From positions 1,546,501 through 1,610,500 of the forward strand of contig NZ_CP093379.1 of the NCBI RefSeq assembly GCF_022655595.1: a stretch of DNA of 64,000 nucleotides, written 5' to 3'. Shown piece by piece: positions 1-9,726 of this stretch. This DNA comes from Ignatzschineria rhizosphaerae. Its GTDB lineage: Bacteria > Pseudomonadota > Gammaproteobacteria > Cardiobacteriales > Wohlfahrtiimonadaceae. Within the stretch, counting starts at the first letter, position 1, and the number at the start of each line of letters is the position of its first letter. The translations under genes were made by a program, and so were the position numbers. Under the pieces are notes generated by a model. That model worked only from the letters and a program-made list of their open reading frames with translations. It searched no databases and was not told the origin of the DNA.

Positions 1-1
1 A

Positions 2-301
2 GGCTTTGGCTGGTATTCACTCTCTACGATTATCTTGCAAGATGCTCATGGCCCAATCATCGGCTCTATTGCCTTTTTTAATGATCTTTTTAGAGAGTTT
101 TTCGCCTTTATGGTTATCCCTCTTTTAATGGCAAAATATCCACTTTCAGCAGTAGGCTCTGGCGGCGCAACCTCTCTTGATTTCACCTTACCTGTCATTC
201 AACGAACAGGCGGCGCACAAGTTGTGCCAATTGCTATTAGCTTTGGCTTTATCACCAATATCTTAGCGCCAATATTTTTAGTCTTTTTCGCAAACCTTTA
301 A
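2..301 (+). CDS. lysO: Lysine exporter LysO, C-terminal part (cut by window start)
   Basis: Open frame running in from before the window; the last 99 codons are visible. The stretch GWYSLS, then FFNDLFRE, then GATSLDFTLPV and IQRTGG matches the C-terminal half of the LysO (YbjE, DUF340) inner-membrane L-lysine exporter, in which the conserved acidic residues lie in these membrane segments. At least three hydrophobic segments are visible. The real start is outside the window. The gene converges with phnP, leaving about 85 bp between the two stops; no strong terminator is obvious there. The family assignment is from remembered motifs; the substrate (lysine, possibly thialysine) is inferred from the family. 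Confidence 0.85.
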   Translation, partial: GFGWYSLSTIILQDAHGPIIGSIAFFNDLFREFFAFMVIPLLMAKYPLSAVGSGGATSLDFTLPVIQRTGGAQVVPIAISFGFITNILAPIFLVFFANL

Positions 302-386
302 ATATCTACCTGCGACTTCTTTAATGGCGAAACTTGGCCCCAAAAACCATTAATAAAATCATCTTATTTTCTAAATCAAGTATCTA

Positions 387-1157
387 CTATTTATTGAAAC
401 TAAAACACATGCCGTCATATGAGATCACATAGTTATTCGGTAGTATTGCTTGATGACGGGGATTTTGTAACCATGCTTCTAATTCATGGCCAATATGAGT
501 TAAGACAACTTGATTACAATTAAGTTTTTTCGTTGTTTCGATAAGGGTATTAATATCATTATGATTTCTAGGTGTTATTATTTGTGGTGGAAAATTGCAA
601 TCAATAATAAGATTATCAATTTCATGATTTTGTAAAAAATCTATCGTTTCCTTTGGCAAACCTACAGTATCGGTTAAATAGGCTATTTTATGATGATTCC
701 CTTCAATAAAATACCCCATTGTTAGCTTTGAATGATTGAGTTTTAATGCAGTAATTGCTAGCCCAATAATCTCTCGTTGCTCCCCATGTCGCCATGGTTT
801 TTGAAAATCTAAAATGCCGGGATTTTTATAAAGATCCGCAAATCCTAATGGATCATCAGGACCATAAATAGGTATTTGCTGACTCTTGCCCCACCGTAAT
901 GCTAATAACCCTTGGGCATGATCTGCATGATAATGCGTTTGCAAAATCCCCTTAATCTCATCACGCGAAAATCGGCGGTGAAGATCCGTTAAACCGGCAT
1001 CAATCAATAATATTTGATCTTGATAACGAATCATTGCCGAGCAAGGTTTTCGCTCTAAGTAAAGATCATTTCTAGCGGCAAGACAAACAGCACAATCACA
1101 GCCAAATACGGGAATTTCGGCAACATCACCTGTGCCTAATAATATCAGTTCAAACAT
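387..1157 (-). CDS. phnP: Phosphoribosyl 1,2-cyclic phosphate phosphodiesterase PhnP
   Basis: A 256-residue metallo-beta-lactamase-fold protein. It opens the cyclic ribose 1,2-phosphate left by C-P lyase to give ribose 1,5-bisphosphate, the substrate of PhnN. The HYHADHAQG motif (HxHxDH, near residue 92) supplies the catalytic metal ligands. A Cys cluster CDCAVC near residue 21 matches the structural zinc site of E. coli PhnP. Length fits the family. It is the last gene of the phn operon, 61 bp after phnN. Cytoplasmic. Confidence 0.93.
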   Translation of the reverse strand: MFELILLGTGDVAEIPVFGCDCAVCLAARNDLYLERKPCSAMIRYQDQILLIDAGLTDLHRRFSRDEIKGILQTHYHADHAQGLLALRWGKSQQIPIYGPDDPLGFADLYKNPGILDFQKPWRHGEQREIIGLAITALKLNHSKLTMGYFIEGNHHKIAYLTDTVGLPKETIDFLQNHEIDNLIIDCNFPPQIITPRNHNDINTLIETTKKLNCNQVVLTHIGHELEAWLQNPRHQAILPNNYVISYDGMCFSFNK

Positions 1158-1218
1158 CGCTATCTCCGTATTTCTCTCATCATAATCTCACCTTTTATCT
1201 ACTTAAAGCATACGATTA

Positions 1219-1785
1219 TCAGATAACTAAAGGTCGATGTGATAAAAGTAATGCAATAAAATCATTAACAACCGATTCTAAAGGCTGATCAGCATTGATT
1301 TGCACAATCTCACGATCTTCGCCAATATGGCTTAATTGAGTGCTTCTCGCAATTCTCTTTTCAATCTGTTCATGAGTTTCCCTACCTCTTCCGATTAATC
1401 TTTCTGTTTGGCTTTCAGGACTTAACTCCAAATAGACAGGGCATAATTTCTCCCCATAACGCAATTTTGCCTCTGCCCAATAAGAGCGTGAACCATTAAG
1501 TAAAACGATTTTTCCCTCAGCGAGATCCTCAAGCCACTGCTTATCATAACCATAAAAAAAGCCATTCGCTTCCCAATAGAGAGAAAAACAGGACTTATCA
1601 GCAAACTCTTTAAAGGTTTCTGAACTCATAACATTATGTAGCTCGGCATCACTGCGTACAATTTTACGAGTAATGTAACGTGGCGGCCGACTAATCTCAG
1701 CTCCGAAATGCTCCGAAACTTCCTCAATAACACTATCTTTGCCAGCGCCAGATGGTCCCATAATGTAATACGCTCGTTGATTCAT
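1219..1785 (-). CDS. phnN: Ribose 1,5-bisphosphate phosphokinase PhnN
   Basis: Converts ribose 1,5-bisphosphate to PRPP at the end of the C-P lyase pathway. The P-loop GPSGAGKDS lies at the extreme N terminus, and the rest has a guanylate-kinase-like layout. I place the start at the ATG at 1785 (MNQRAYYIMG), giving 188 aa as in known PhnN. It has an AAGGA ribosome site about 9 bases upstream; the longer frame to 1857 would add 24 residues absent from the family. About 155 bp separate it from phnM, a larger gap than elsewhere in the operon. Confidence 0.92.
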   Translation of the reverse strand: MNQRAYYIMGPSGAGKDSVIEEVSEHFGAEISRPPRYITRKIVRSDAELHNVMSSETFKEFADKSCFSLYWEANGFFYGYDKQWLEDLAEGKIVLLNGSRSYWAEAKLRYGEKLCPVYLELSPESQTERLIGRGRETHEQIEKRIARSTQLSHIGEDREIVQINADQPLESVVNDFIALLLSHRPLVI

Positions 1786-1940
1786 TGGATCTATTCCTTT
1801 TTCCTTTATAGATAGAAGCCATTTATCCAGCTTTAGGATCTTATGATAATCTATCAATCGAATTCAATGCCGGCGATAATCTTTAAAGATTATCTTTAAA
1901 AATCATCTAATTCCTCAAGATTACCGCCAACACCTCTCTC

Positions 1941-3086
1941 TTAAATCACTCGCTTTCCGCTCTTCCAAACACTTTGTATGAGCGGTTGATTTCCATGAAG
2001 AGATACTTGCAGTAAGTCTGCTTTCTTACCTAAAGCAATTTCCCCACGATCTCTTAAATTAACTGCTTCTGCTGGATTCTTAGAAACACAACGAATCGCT
2101 TTAGGCAGATCAAAACCAATCTCTTCTTGTGTTAAGATAAATGCTGCCTGAATCAAACTTCCTGGATAGTAATCACTCGATAGAATATGAAGTAAATCCT
2201 GCTTTGCTAAAGCGCTTGCCGCAACATTCCCAGAATGAGACCCCCCACGAACAATATTCGGCGCCCCCATTAACACAGAAAGATCTCGGCGAGTAGAGTG
2301 AATCGCCGCTTCAACCGTTGTCGGAAACTCCGCAATTTTCATGCCTAAAGTCGCTGATTCAGCCACATGATCTTCTGTTGCGTCATCATGACTTGCCATC
2401 ACGATTTGATGATTGCGACAGTAATCAGCAATATCTAACCGATATTTTTGACTATATCGCTTCGCATTCGCAATCTGCTGTACTTCAAATGCCGCCATCT
2501 CGTCTAAGGTTAGACCATATTTCTGCCGATAATAGACACGATAATGGCTAATCTCCTCAAACTGCCTTTGTCCTGGCGTATGATCCATTAAAGAGACTAA
2601 TCCTACATGTTCATTGCCCACATTTTCTGAAAAAATCCCCCAAGTTTCAGGATGTGCCACTTCACAGCGCAGATGCAATTTATGCTCTGAGCGTGTTAAA
2701 CCATGCTTTTGCGAATAATTAAGCGCCTCAATCATTGGCGTTAAACTATCTAAGCGCACACTTTTCGGATGAATATCTCCAATTGAGATAGCATCAAAAA
2801 CAGTTGTAATACCGGCACTTGCAATCTGATTATCGTGGCTGATCATCGCTGAAGTTGTAGGCCACGATACTGTTGGACGTGGCATCATATGCTTTTCTAA
2901 ATTATCCGTGTGCAGTTCCACTAATCCTGGAATGAGATAATTCCCTTCAAAATTAACCGCTGAAGGGTGCGTGATATTTCCCGCTGAAATATCTGTAATG
3001 ACCCCATCTTTCACGACAACGGTTCCATGTAAGACTTCATCAGCAAGAACAACATTCGCATTTGTAAAAATTTGCTCAGCAGACAT
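1941..3086 (-). CDS. phnM: Alpha-D-ribose 1-methylphosphonate 5-triphosphate diphosphatase PhnM
   Basis: Amidohydrolase-superfamily enzyme of 381 aa that removes pyrophosphate from ribose 1-phosphonate 5-triphosphate before C-P bond cleavage. The [14 protein letters not shown] segment near residue 53 carries the metal-binding HxD typical of PhnM, and a later ASHDDAT segment fits the C-terminal metal site. Its ATG overlaps the end of phnL by 11 bases, which suggests translational coupling. Cytoplasmic. Confidence 0.95.
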   Translation of the reverse strand: MSAEQIFTNANVVLADEVLHGTVVVKDGVITDISAGNITHPSAVNFEGNYLIPGLVELHTDNLEKHMMPRPTVSWPTTSAMISHDNQIASAGITTVFDAISIGDIHPKSVRLDSLTPMIEALNYSQKHGLTRSEHKLHLRCEVAHPETWGIFSENVGNEHVGLVSLMDHTPGQRQFEEISHYRVYYRQKYGLTLDEMAAFEVQQIANAKRYSQKYRLDIADYCRNHQIVMASHDDATEDHVAESATLGMKIAEFPTTVEAAIHSTRRDLSVLMGAPNIVRGGSHSGNVAASALAKQDLLHILSSDYYPGSLIQAAFILTQEEIGFDLPKAIRCVSKNPAEAVNLRDRGEIALGKKADLLQVSLHGNQPLIQSVWKSGKRVI

Positions 3087-3786
3087 GATTTGTTACCTCA
3101 TTATTTAAGACACTAAACTGACGATCACCTACTTTTTCACGCACATAAGCATCATGAAAAATACCGATAATTGCACTTCCCTGTTTTTTTGCTTCTTCGA
3201 TTAACTGTAAAACAACATCACGGTTTTTCTCATCTAAAGAGGCTGTTGGCTCATCGAGCAGTAAAATCGGCCAATCCACCATAAATCCTCTCGCAATATT
3301 AACCCGCTGCTGCTCACCGCCTGAAAAAGTACTGGGTGCTAAATTCCATAATCTTTCTGGAATATTTAACCGAGTTAAAAGATCTTTCGCTCGCATTAAT
3401 GCCTTCTCTCGATCAATCCCACGTTCTAACGCCGGCTGAAGCACTACATTTAAGGTCGTAACTCTTGGTATTGTCTTTAAAAACTGGCTAACATAACCGA
3501 TATTATTTTTGCGTAATGCCACCACTTCTCGCGGCGCTGCATTCACCATATCGACCCAAGTATCCCCTTTTCTCACTTTTAAAGCGCCACTATTGGAAAG
3601 GTAGTTACCATACATCATCCGAAGCAATGTCGATTTACCAGATCCAGATTGCCCTGATAAAATAAGACAAGAGCCAGCATAAGCATCAAAATTAAGCCCG
3701 TTAAAAACATTTAACTCAGCGCTATCTTGATGATGGAGCACAAAGGTTTTAGAAATATTTCGTGCAGAAATCATTATCTCAGACAC
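3076..3786 (-). CDS. phnL: C-P lyase ABC-type protein PhnL
   Basis: ABC ATPase-like protein of 236 aa; with PhnI it attaches the phosphonate to ribose of ATP, displacing adenine. Walker [10 protein letters not shown] is near residue 46, the signature FSGGEQQR near 152, and Walker [10 protein letters not shown] follows. The start is a GTG at 3786 with an AAGGAG site 7 bases before it; the later ATG at codon 5 has no such site. It begins 11 bp after the phnK stop. It has no membrane partner, as expected for a C-P lyase complex subunit rather than a transporter. Confidence 0.94.
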   Translation of the reverse strand: MSEIMISARNISKTFVLHHQDSAELNVFNGLNFDAYAGSCLILSGQSGSGKSTLLRMMYGNYLSNSGALKVRKGDTWVDMVNAAPREVVALRKNNIGYVSQFLKTIPRVTTLNVVLQPALERGIDREKALMRAKDLLTRLNIPERLWNLAPSTFSGGEQQRVNIARGFMVDWPILLLDEPTASLDEKNRDVVLQLIEEAKKQGSAIIGIFHDAYVREKVGDRQFSVLNNEVTNHVC

Positions 3787-3797
3787 AGTAAAGCTCC

Positions 3798-4586
3798 TTA
3801 AACTTGTAAAATAGAAGAGACCAACAACTGGGTATAAGCATGTTGCGGATCATCTAAGATTTGATCGGTTAATCCTGTTTCAATCACGCGCGATTTTTGC
3901 ATCACGACCAAGCGATCGGCTAATAAACGCGCAACCGCAAGATCATGCGTGACTAAAATAATAGAAAGGTTATATTGGCGAACAAGAGAGCGAATGAGAT
4001 CAAGCAGCTTTGCTTGCACCGATACATCTAAACTCGAAGTAGGCTCATCCATAAAGACTAAACGGGGGTTTGACACAAGATTTCGCGCAATTTGCAAACG
4101 CTGCTGCATTCCGCCAGAGAATGTTTTCGGGTAATCATTCACACGATCCACAGAAATCTCCACCTCTTCCAGCCACTTTTTCGCAGTTTCATGGAGTTTT
4201 CCATAATGACGGACACCTTGTGCCATCAAGCGCTCACTGATATTCGCTCCGGCTGAAACGCCCATTCGTAAACCATCACGCGCATTTTGCTCAACAAATC
4301 CCCATTCAGTACGCAATACCTTACGGCGATCGGCTTCTGATTGACGATAAAGGTCTTGTGCTTCTCCTTTTTCAGAGATGTAATTAACCGTTCCAAAATC
4401 CGGCATTAATCTGCCAGAAATTGCCGATAATAACGTTGATTTTCCAGATCCTGATTCCCCAACAATTCCCACAACCTCACCTGGATAGATCTCGAAAGAG
4501 ACATCTTGGCAACCTTTCTCTGGGCCATATAATTTTGTAAGGTTTTCAATCTTTAATAGCGGGATTTCTACCATTTCCATCTTCAT
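3798..4586 (-). CDS. phnK: C-P lyase complex ABC-type subunit PhnK
   Basis: ABC-type ATPase of about 262 aa that docks on the PhnGHIJ core. Walker [10 protein letters not shown], signature FSGGMQQRL and Walker B LVFMDEPT are all present. I choose the ATG at 4586 because it overlaps the phnJ stop in an ATGA arrangement (4583-4586); the upstream in-frame codons to 4619 lie inside phnJ and would add 11 unusual residues. C-terminal region resembles the oligopeptide-transporter ATPases, as in known PhnK. Confidence 0.94.
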   Translation of the reverse strand: MKMEMVEIPLLKIENLTKLYGPEKGCQDVSFEIYPGEVVGIVGESGSGKSTLLSAISGRLMPDFGTVNYISEKGEAQDLYRQSEADRRKVLRTEWGFVEQNARDGLRMGVSAGANISERLMAQGVRHYGKLHETAKKWLEEVEISVDRVNDYPKTFSGGMQQRLQIARNLVSNPRLVFMDEPTSSLDVSVQAKLLDLIRSLVRQYNLSIILVTHDLAVARLLADRLVVMQKSRVIETGLTDQILDDPQHAYTQLLVSSILQV

Positions 4587-5455
4587 TTCTGATCTCTCTT
4601 TGCTAATACATCTTGGCAATAATCTGTATCGGAACAGACAAAAATATGCCCACCTTTATCATCGATCACCACTTCATCTAAGAAGGAATCGCCGCTACCA
4701 CAAATCTCACAATTTTGTGACCATTTTTGAATCTCAAAAGGATAATCTTCAAAATCTAAGCTCACCACATCCGTAAAAGGTGGCAAGGCATATAATCGTT
4801 TTTCACGCCCAGCACCAAAGAGCATTAACGCTTCACTTTGATTCATCTTAGGATTATCAAATTTTGGAATTGGCGAAGGATCCATAATGTAATGATCATT
4901 CACTAATACAGGATAAGCATAAGCGGTTGAGATATTGCCAAAGCGCGAAATATCTTCATAGAGCTTCACATTAATCACGCCATAATCTTGTAAAGCATGC
5001 ATTGTGCGCGTTTCCACTTCTGAAGGTTCGATAAAACGTAACGGCTCTGGAATAGGTACCTGAAATACCATAATTTGCCCTGATTTTAACGTTGCCTCTG
5101 GGATTCTATGGCGCGTTTGAATAATGTCTGCATCTAACGTATTCGTGGTTGTTGCGACATGTGCTGTCTTTTCAAAGAATTTACGAATAGAGATCGCATT
5201 CGTTGTGTCATCTGCCCCTTGATCAATCACTTTTAAGATATCATCTTGACCAATAATACTTGCCGTCACTTGGATTCCACCAGTTCCCCAACCATAAGGA
5301 AGCGGCATTTCTCGCCCGCCAAATGGTACTTGATAACCGGGAATAGCGACTGCTTTTAATAAACCTCGGCGTAGCATTCTTTTGGTTTGCTCATCTAAAT
5401 AAGCAAAGTTATAAAGACTCTCTTCCGGCATTTTTGTGCATATTGAATCTTGCAT
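4583..5455 (-). CDS. phnJ: Carbon-phosphorus lyase PhnJ
   Basis: Radical SAM enzyme of 290 aa that breaks the C-P bond of ribose 1-phosphonate 5-phosphate. Four cysteines near the C terminus (residues 249, 252, 274, 280) are spaced C-x2-C-x21-C-x5-C, identical to the spacing I recall for the E. coli enzyme that holds the 4Fe-4S cluster and catalytic cysteine. The IPGYQVPFGGREMP segment near residue 38 holds the conserved glycine proposed as radical site. Follows phnI by 3 bp and overlaps phnK by 4 bp. Complete, so active C-P lyase is expected. Confidence 0.96.
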   Translation of the reverse strand: MQDSICTKMPEESLYNFAYLDEQTKRMLRRGLLKAVAIPGYQVPFGGREMPLPYGWGTGGIQVTASIIGQDDILKVIDQGADDTTNAISIRKFFEKTAHVATTTNTLDADIIQTRHRIPEATLKSGQIMVFQVPIPEPLRFIEPSEVETRTMHALQDYGVINVKLYEDISRFGNISTAYAYPVLVNDHYIMDPSPIPKFDNPKMNQSEALMLFGAGREKRLYALPPFTDVVSLDFEDYPFEIQKWSQNCEICGSGDSFLDEVVIDDKGGHIFVCSDTDYCQDVLAKRDQK

Positions 5456-5458
5456 TTT

Positions 5459-6568
5459 TTATTCTCCTTGCGCCATTTCAGCCTGCATTTGCGAGCGTTC
5501 AGCCCGAATCTTACGAAGTAGTTCCAATTCAGATTGGAAATCAACGTAATGTGGTAATTTAAGATGAGAAACAAAGCCAGAACTCTCGACGTTATCACAA
5601 TGAGCGAGCACAAATTCATCATCTTGTGCCGGTGAAATACGCTCTTCATCCCATTCATCTGCTCGAAGCGCTCTTTCTACTAATGCCATCGCCATCGCTT
5701 TTCGCTCACAATACCCAAATGCAAAACCATAACCGCGCGTAAATTGCACATCATCGGCACTTTCTACAAACTGATTGACCATTTCACACTCTGTCACTTC
5801 AATCATGCCAATCGGAATCTCTATCCCGATCTCTTCCGGCGCTAGCCAAACTTCCACATCGCCTAAACGCATTTCTCCCATAAATGGATGTGTTCTGCCC
5901 CAGCCTCTTTGCGTTGAGTAACCAAGCGCTAATAAGAACCCTTCATCACCGCGCACTAAGAGTTGTAATCTCTCGGCTCGATTGCTCGGAAATTGCATAG
6001 GCTCACGAGTAATATCGCTCTCTTGCGATAAATTTTTCTCATTCGGTGCATACATTAAACCTTCGTTGACTAAAAGGTCTAAGATATGGGGATATTGAGT
6101 AGATTCATCCTCTTTTACTGGCAATGATTCTACTTCTAACGGCGTTAAAGGAGATTCTGTTTCTGCCGCTAAGGCAAAATCTAATAAACGGTGTGTATAA
6201 TCAAAAGTTGGTCCTAATAATTGTCCTCCAGGAACATCTTTATATACTGCAGAGACTCGGCGTTTTAAGAAAATATTCGCAGTATCAAGCGGTAAACTAT
6301 CGCCAAATCGAGAGAGCGTTGTTCGGTAAGCTCGCAGCAGAAAAATCGCTTCCACTAAATCACCCGCACTCTGCTTAATGGCTAATGCCGCCAGATCTAG
6401 ATCATATAAAGATCCCTCACTCATCACGCGCGAAACAGCAAGCGGCAGCTGCGCTTTAATCTGCTCTACTGATAATTCAGGGATACTCAGATCCCCGCGG
6501 CGATATTCATCTAAATAATGGTGGGCATTTTCAATCGCCTTTTCGCCACCTTTCACAGCTACATACAT
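5459..6568 (-). CDS. phnI: C-P lyase complex subunit PhnI
   Basis: 369 aa, the usual PhnI length. In the PhnGHIJK complex it acts as the nucleosidase that exchanges adenine for phosphonate when PhnG, H and L are present. Recognised from the MYVAVKGGEKAI start, the GGQLLGPTFDYTHRLL segment and the C-terminal FVSHLKLPHYVDFQ segment. It sits 10 bp after phnH and 3 bp before phnJ, so it is certainly co-transcribed. Confidence 0.95.
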   Translation of the reverse strand: MYVAVKGGEKAIENAHHYLDEYRRGDLSIPELSVEQIKAQLPLAVSRVMSEGSLYDLDLAALAIKQSAGDLVEAIFLLRAYRTTLSRFGDSLPLDTANIFLKRRVSAVYKDVPGGQLLGPTFDYTHRLLDFALAAETESPLTPLEVESLPVKEDESTQYPHILDLLVNEGLMYAPNEKNLSQESDITREPMQFPSNRAERLQLLVRGDEGFLLALGYSTQRGWGRTHPFMGEMRLGDVEVWLAPEEIGIEIPIGMIEVTECEMVNQFVESADDVQFTRGYGFAFGYCERKAMAMALVERALRADEWDEERISPAQDDEFVLAHCDNVESSGFVSHLKLPHYVDFQSELELLRKIRAERSQMQAEMAQGE

Positions 6569-6578
6569 AAAGAGCCTC

Positions 6579-7163
6579 TTATAAGGATATTTGAGTTGTT
6601 CGAGGAAGCGCTAAAATCTGATCGCCTCTAGTGAAAATAAAATCAATACCACATGGAAATGCAATGAGCTTTTGACGGAGATTCCAAAATTCTGCCTGCA
6701 AAGGAAGTTCACATAATCGATGATTTTGAATGCCGGGACCTTGCCATTTGCTCTGATGGTTCGCCGCATTTTCTGGCAATTGAATAATGATTGTCGTGGA
6801 TTGATCGGGATAACGCTCATCTCCTAACGAAAAGTCAAATGACGTTTCTGCGAGAAAGTCTGCTAAATCATAAATTGCAAATTGCGCTTTTTCCTGTATT
6901 GAGGTGATCTTACAACCTGAGTGAAACGTTAAATTTGCGCTCACCGCAATGCTCTGCCACGCTTTTGGCAACCATAAATAGGTATCTGCATCTAAGAGTG
7001 ATAAAACAAGGGAAATAGTGCCAGGATTGAGTGATTCGATCGCTTCTACAGCTGAAGTTTGTTGCCATTTTCCCGGTTCGCTCATTGCGAGCAATGCTTG
7101 ACGAAATGTCTTTTGGGAATCATGAATAGGATCTTTAAATCCTGTAATATACGGCGTTGTCAT
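6579..7163 (-). CDS. phnH: C-P lyase complex subunit PhnH
   Basis: 194 aa, matching PhnH in length and in the N-terminal GFKDPIHDSQKTFRQAL and C-terminal LPCGIDFIFT-like segment (here FPCGIDFIFT). It is part of the PhnGHIJ core and needed for the first transfer step; it folds like a PLP-transferase without a cofactor. The start codon shares one base with the phnG stop (TAATG), a tight coupling. Confidence 0.94.
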   Translation of the reverse strand: MTTPYITGFKDPIHDSQKTFRQALLAMSEPGKWQQTSAVEAIESLNPGTISLVLSLLDADTYLWLPKAWQSIAVSANLTFHSGCKITSIQEKAQFAIYDLADFLAETSFDFSLGDERYPDQSTTIIIQLPENAANHQSKWQGPGIQNHRLCELPLQAEFWNLRQKLIAFPCGIDFIFTRGDQILALPRTTQISL

Positions 7164-7633
7164 TAGTCTTCTCCTCGCACCATCGTAAAAAAGTCTACTT
7201 TCGTGGTTTGTACCTTTGCCGCGAGGGCTTCTTTTTCGGCCAGTAATTTAAGGCGTAGCGGTTCAATCACTGTTTTTTGCCAATTTTCCGCATTTTCACT
7301 CTGTAAATAGGCATCTGCTAATGCTATTAATTCTGAAGCTTTCTTATCTCGACCAATAAGATAACCGAACCCTACTTCTCCACTCTTTAAGCGAACTGCG
7401 CTACGAGTAATTGTCACTTCTCCCACATTAAATATTTGCCCTTCTCCTGCTGTTTTCCCTTTCACCATTGCCATCCCAATTTCTGGCGTTCGCAGTAGAT
7501 CATAACTTTCTGCTTTCAATTGCGATTCATATTGTAAAAGAGCGGAGGATTGTTGCGTTAAAACTGATAGCCAAGCTTGCCGCTTTTGGGCGGCTTCATA
7601 CTCTTTCGAGAATGAAAATTGTGTCTCTTGCAT
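7163..7633 (-). CDS. phnG: C-P lyase complex subunit PhnG
   Basis: About 156 aa from the ATG at 7633, which has GGAAG 8-12 bases upstream; E. coli PhnG is 150 aa. The frame stays open to 7714 but the extra 27 residues are not family-like. The segment RTPEIGMAMVKGKTAGEGQIFNVGE contains the PhnG signature, and VTITRSAVRL follows. First gene of the C-P lyase core; 253 bp separate it from phnD', long enough for an internal promoter or processing site, though I found none I trust. Confidence 0.93.
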   Translation of the reverse strand: MQETQFSFSKEYEAAQKRQAWLSVLTQQSSALLQYESQLKAESYDLLRTPEIGMAMVKGKTAGEGQIFNVGEVTITRSAVRLKSGEVGFGYLIGRDKKASELIALADAYLQSENAENWQKTVIEPLRLKLLAEKEALAAKVQTTKVDFFTMVRGED

Positions 7634-7886
7634 GAATATTTCTTCCATTGATTCAAACGTTAATAGATAAAACTTCGGGGAAAAATTGTGCACTTCACAA
7701 AAAATGAGGCGCACCGTTAATATTAGTAATGCTCTAACAATGTATTCATCACGTATTTATCACATCCTCATCATTCGTTTATGGATAATACCGATCTAAT
7801 GAGGATCTACTCTTTCTACCCACTAAAGTGAGCTATAAAGTAATCTACAGAGTGATTTTCCAGCGTTTCCAGAGCCTATTTTGAGA

Positions 7887-8783
7887 TTATTTTGATTTCG
7901 CTTTAAAGCTCTCTAACTCTCTAGTAGGAATCAGATGATCATTATTTGATTCTTTAAAGCTCGACCAACTTAAGTTATTTAAAATCTTTGTCTCTTCAGG
8001 GTTATCACGACCATAACTCATGAAAAATTCCTTAATATTCTTTTTAAGATCTTCTGGTAAATCAGTATGCCAAACTAAAGGATCCGATGAGATTTCAGGA
8101 GATTCCCAAATCACTTTTACCTGCTGTAATAAAGGAGAGTTCTTGCCCTCTAATGCGCTCCAATGTGTACTATTAAAGGTTGCAACATCTACATGCTTAT
8201 TCGCTACCGCCATGAAGTTACTCTCATGATTGGCATTTAAAGTTCTCTTAAAGACCTCATTGGGATCGACATTATTCACCCCAAAGACATAATAAGAAGG
8301 TACTAAGTTACCGGATGTTGAATTAGGATCACCGTTGCCAAAGGTTAGCTCAGAGGCTTGCGTTAAGACATCTTTCACATTATTGATATCTTTATTATCT
8401 TGATGCGTAATGAGGTAACTTTTATAACCGGTTGTGCCATCATCATAGACAACTTGTGCAAAGATCTCACCAGAAGCTCGATCTACCGCTTCCATCGCAG
8501 ATTTATTGCCATACCATGCAAGATCTACCTTGCCAAAACGCATGCCTTGAATCACACCGGCATAATCACTAGCAAAAAATGGTTTCACTTCTATTCCAAT
8601 TTTTTCGCTCATATCATCAAGCATGGGTTGCCAATTAGCACGTAAGTTTTGGGAGGATTCTGTACTGATAATGCCAAAGTTAATTACCTCTTTTTCAGAA
8701 GCTTGGCTCACAGAGAGTAAGCCAATTACTGTTAAGGATACTGCTGAAAGTTTACGAATGTTTCTAACCACTGAACGAATCAT
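7887..8783 (-). CDS. phnD: Phosphonate-binding periplasmic protein PhnD, second copy
   Basis: 298-aa substrate-binding protein with a Sec signal peptide (cleavage near SVSQA-SEK, about residue 29). The SDYAGVIQGMRFGKVDLAWYG, NSTSG and SNFMAVANKHVDVATFN segments are typical of PhnD-like phosphonate/phosphite/phosphate binders. About three quarters of residues match the copy at 9727-10623 by eye; the best conserved parts are the ligand-cleft segments, and differences cluster on the surface and near the C terminus. Good AAAGGT site before the ATG. It lies on the far side of phnE, which is not the usual gene order. Its ligand range may differ from that of the first copy (inference). Confidence 0.92.
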   Translation of the reverse strand: MIRSVVRNIRKLSAVSLTVIGLLSVSQASEKEVINFGIISTESSQNLRANWQPMLDDMSEKIGIEVKPFFASDYAGVIQGMRFGKVDLAWYGNKSAMEAVDRASGEIFAQVVYDDGTTGYKSYLITHQDNKDINNVKDVLTQASELTFGNGDPNSTSGNLVPSYYVFGVNNVDPNEVFKRTLNANHESNFMAVANKHVDVATFNSTHWSALEGKNSPLLQQVKVIWESPEISSDPLVWHTDLPEDLKKNIKEFFMSYGRDNPEETKILNNLSWSSFKESNNDHLIPTRELESFKAKSK

Positions 8784-8826
8784 GTTTTACCTTTAAATGT
8801 ATCTTGAATCTCGTTAAAAAATACCC

Positions 8827-8866
8827 CTTAAAGGAACCTAAAAGGCTGGCTCTATGTTCCTTTAAG
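8827..8866 (-). repeat. Inverted repeat between phnE and phnD'
   Basis: Arms CTTAAAGGAAC (8827-8837) and GTTCCTTTAAG (8856-8866) pair perfectly, with an 18-base loop, in the gap between the phnE stop and the phnD' start. No T-run follows on either strand, so it is not a classic terminator. It could stabilise or partly stop the upstream transcript, setting the ratio of the two binding proteins (inference). Confidence 0.6.
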
Positions 8867-8918
8867 GAACTGCTACTTCGATTTGAAACTAAACTTTTGC
8901 ATCAAGCGGATGCTTGTT

Positions 8919-9713
8919 TTAAATAAACTTCTTACGAAGATGTTGTGAAAGCATATCGATCAGAGAGACTGTCACAATAATGATGAGGATAATGGCTGTT
9001 GTCTGAGGGAAACTAAAACCTCGGATACTCTCCCAAAGTAGTACACCTATTCCACCAGCACCCACCATTCCAACAACTGTTGCAGAACGAACATTCGATT
9101 CAAAGCGGTAAAGCGCATACGAAATCCAAAGGGGTAGTACTTGCGGAATAACGCCGTACTGAATCTCTTGCAACTTGCTTGAACCTGTTGATCTTACGCC
9201 TTCTACAGGACCTTCATCAATCGCTTCAACAGCTTCTGCAAAAAGTTTTGCCAGCGAACCTGTTGTATGAAGAAAGAGTGCCAGAATGCCGGGGAAAGGG
9301 CCTAATCCTACTGCGGCAACAAAGATCATGGCGAAAACCATCTCATTAATGGAGCGAAGGGCATCCATCAAGCGTCTAACGATCTGCTGCACCCAAACCG
9401 GTGCAATGTTGGAAGCACTTAATAATCCAAGAGGAACGGCAAAGATAATCCCTAATAATGTCCCCCAAATCGCGATATAGAGCGTTACTAACATCTCATC
9501 GAGATAAAGACGCCAGTGGGAAAAATCAGGCGGGAAAAATTCCTTCGCCATAATCCACATATTGCCAGAATCTTTGACCAATTGAAGCGGCGCCATTTCA
9601 CCACCTTTCCAAGAGATCGCGAGGATCATAAAGATCCCCACAATTAAGATCCAGTTAAACCATTTTTTATAAAGGCTGATAGGTTTTGCTGTAACAGTCA
9701 TCTGATTACTCAC
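8919..9713 (-). CDS. phnE: Phosphonate ABC transporter permease PhnE
   Basis: 264-aa inner-membrane permease with about six membrane segments. The conserved [23 protein letters not shown] stretch, residues 163-185, is the EAA loop that contacts PhnC. The start is likely the GTG at 9713, 7 bases after an AGGAAGAG site; an ATG four codons later is the alternative. It lies between the two phnD copies and 13 bp after the first. Only one permease gene is present, so it presumably works as a homodimer. Confidence 0.93.
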   Translation of the reverse strand: MSNQMTVTAKPISLYKKWFNWILIVGIFMILAISWKGGEMAPLQLVKDSGNMWIMAKEFFPPDFSHWRLYLDEMLVTLYIAIWGTLLGIIFAVPLGLLSASNIAPVWVQQIVRRLMDALRSINEMVFAMIFVAAVGLGPFPGILALFLHTTGSLAKLFAEAVEAIDEGPVEGVRSTGSSKLQEIQYGVIPQVLPLWISYALYRFESNVRSATVVGMVGAGGIGVLLWESIRGFSFPQTTAIILIIIVTVSLIDMLSQHLRKKFI

Positions 9714-9726
9714 TTATTATCTCTTC

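Noticed and set aside
1422-1604. Small minus-strand frame inside phnN
   Set aside because: Another frame of a well-supported gene, no ribosome site and unlikely composition.
5395-5658. Frame of 87 codons across the phnI/phnJ junction
   Set aside because: Overlaps two core genes in a shifted frame; no independent evidence.
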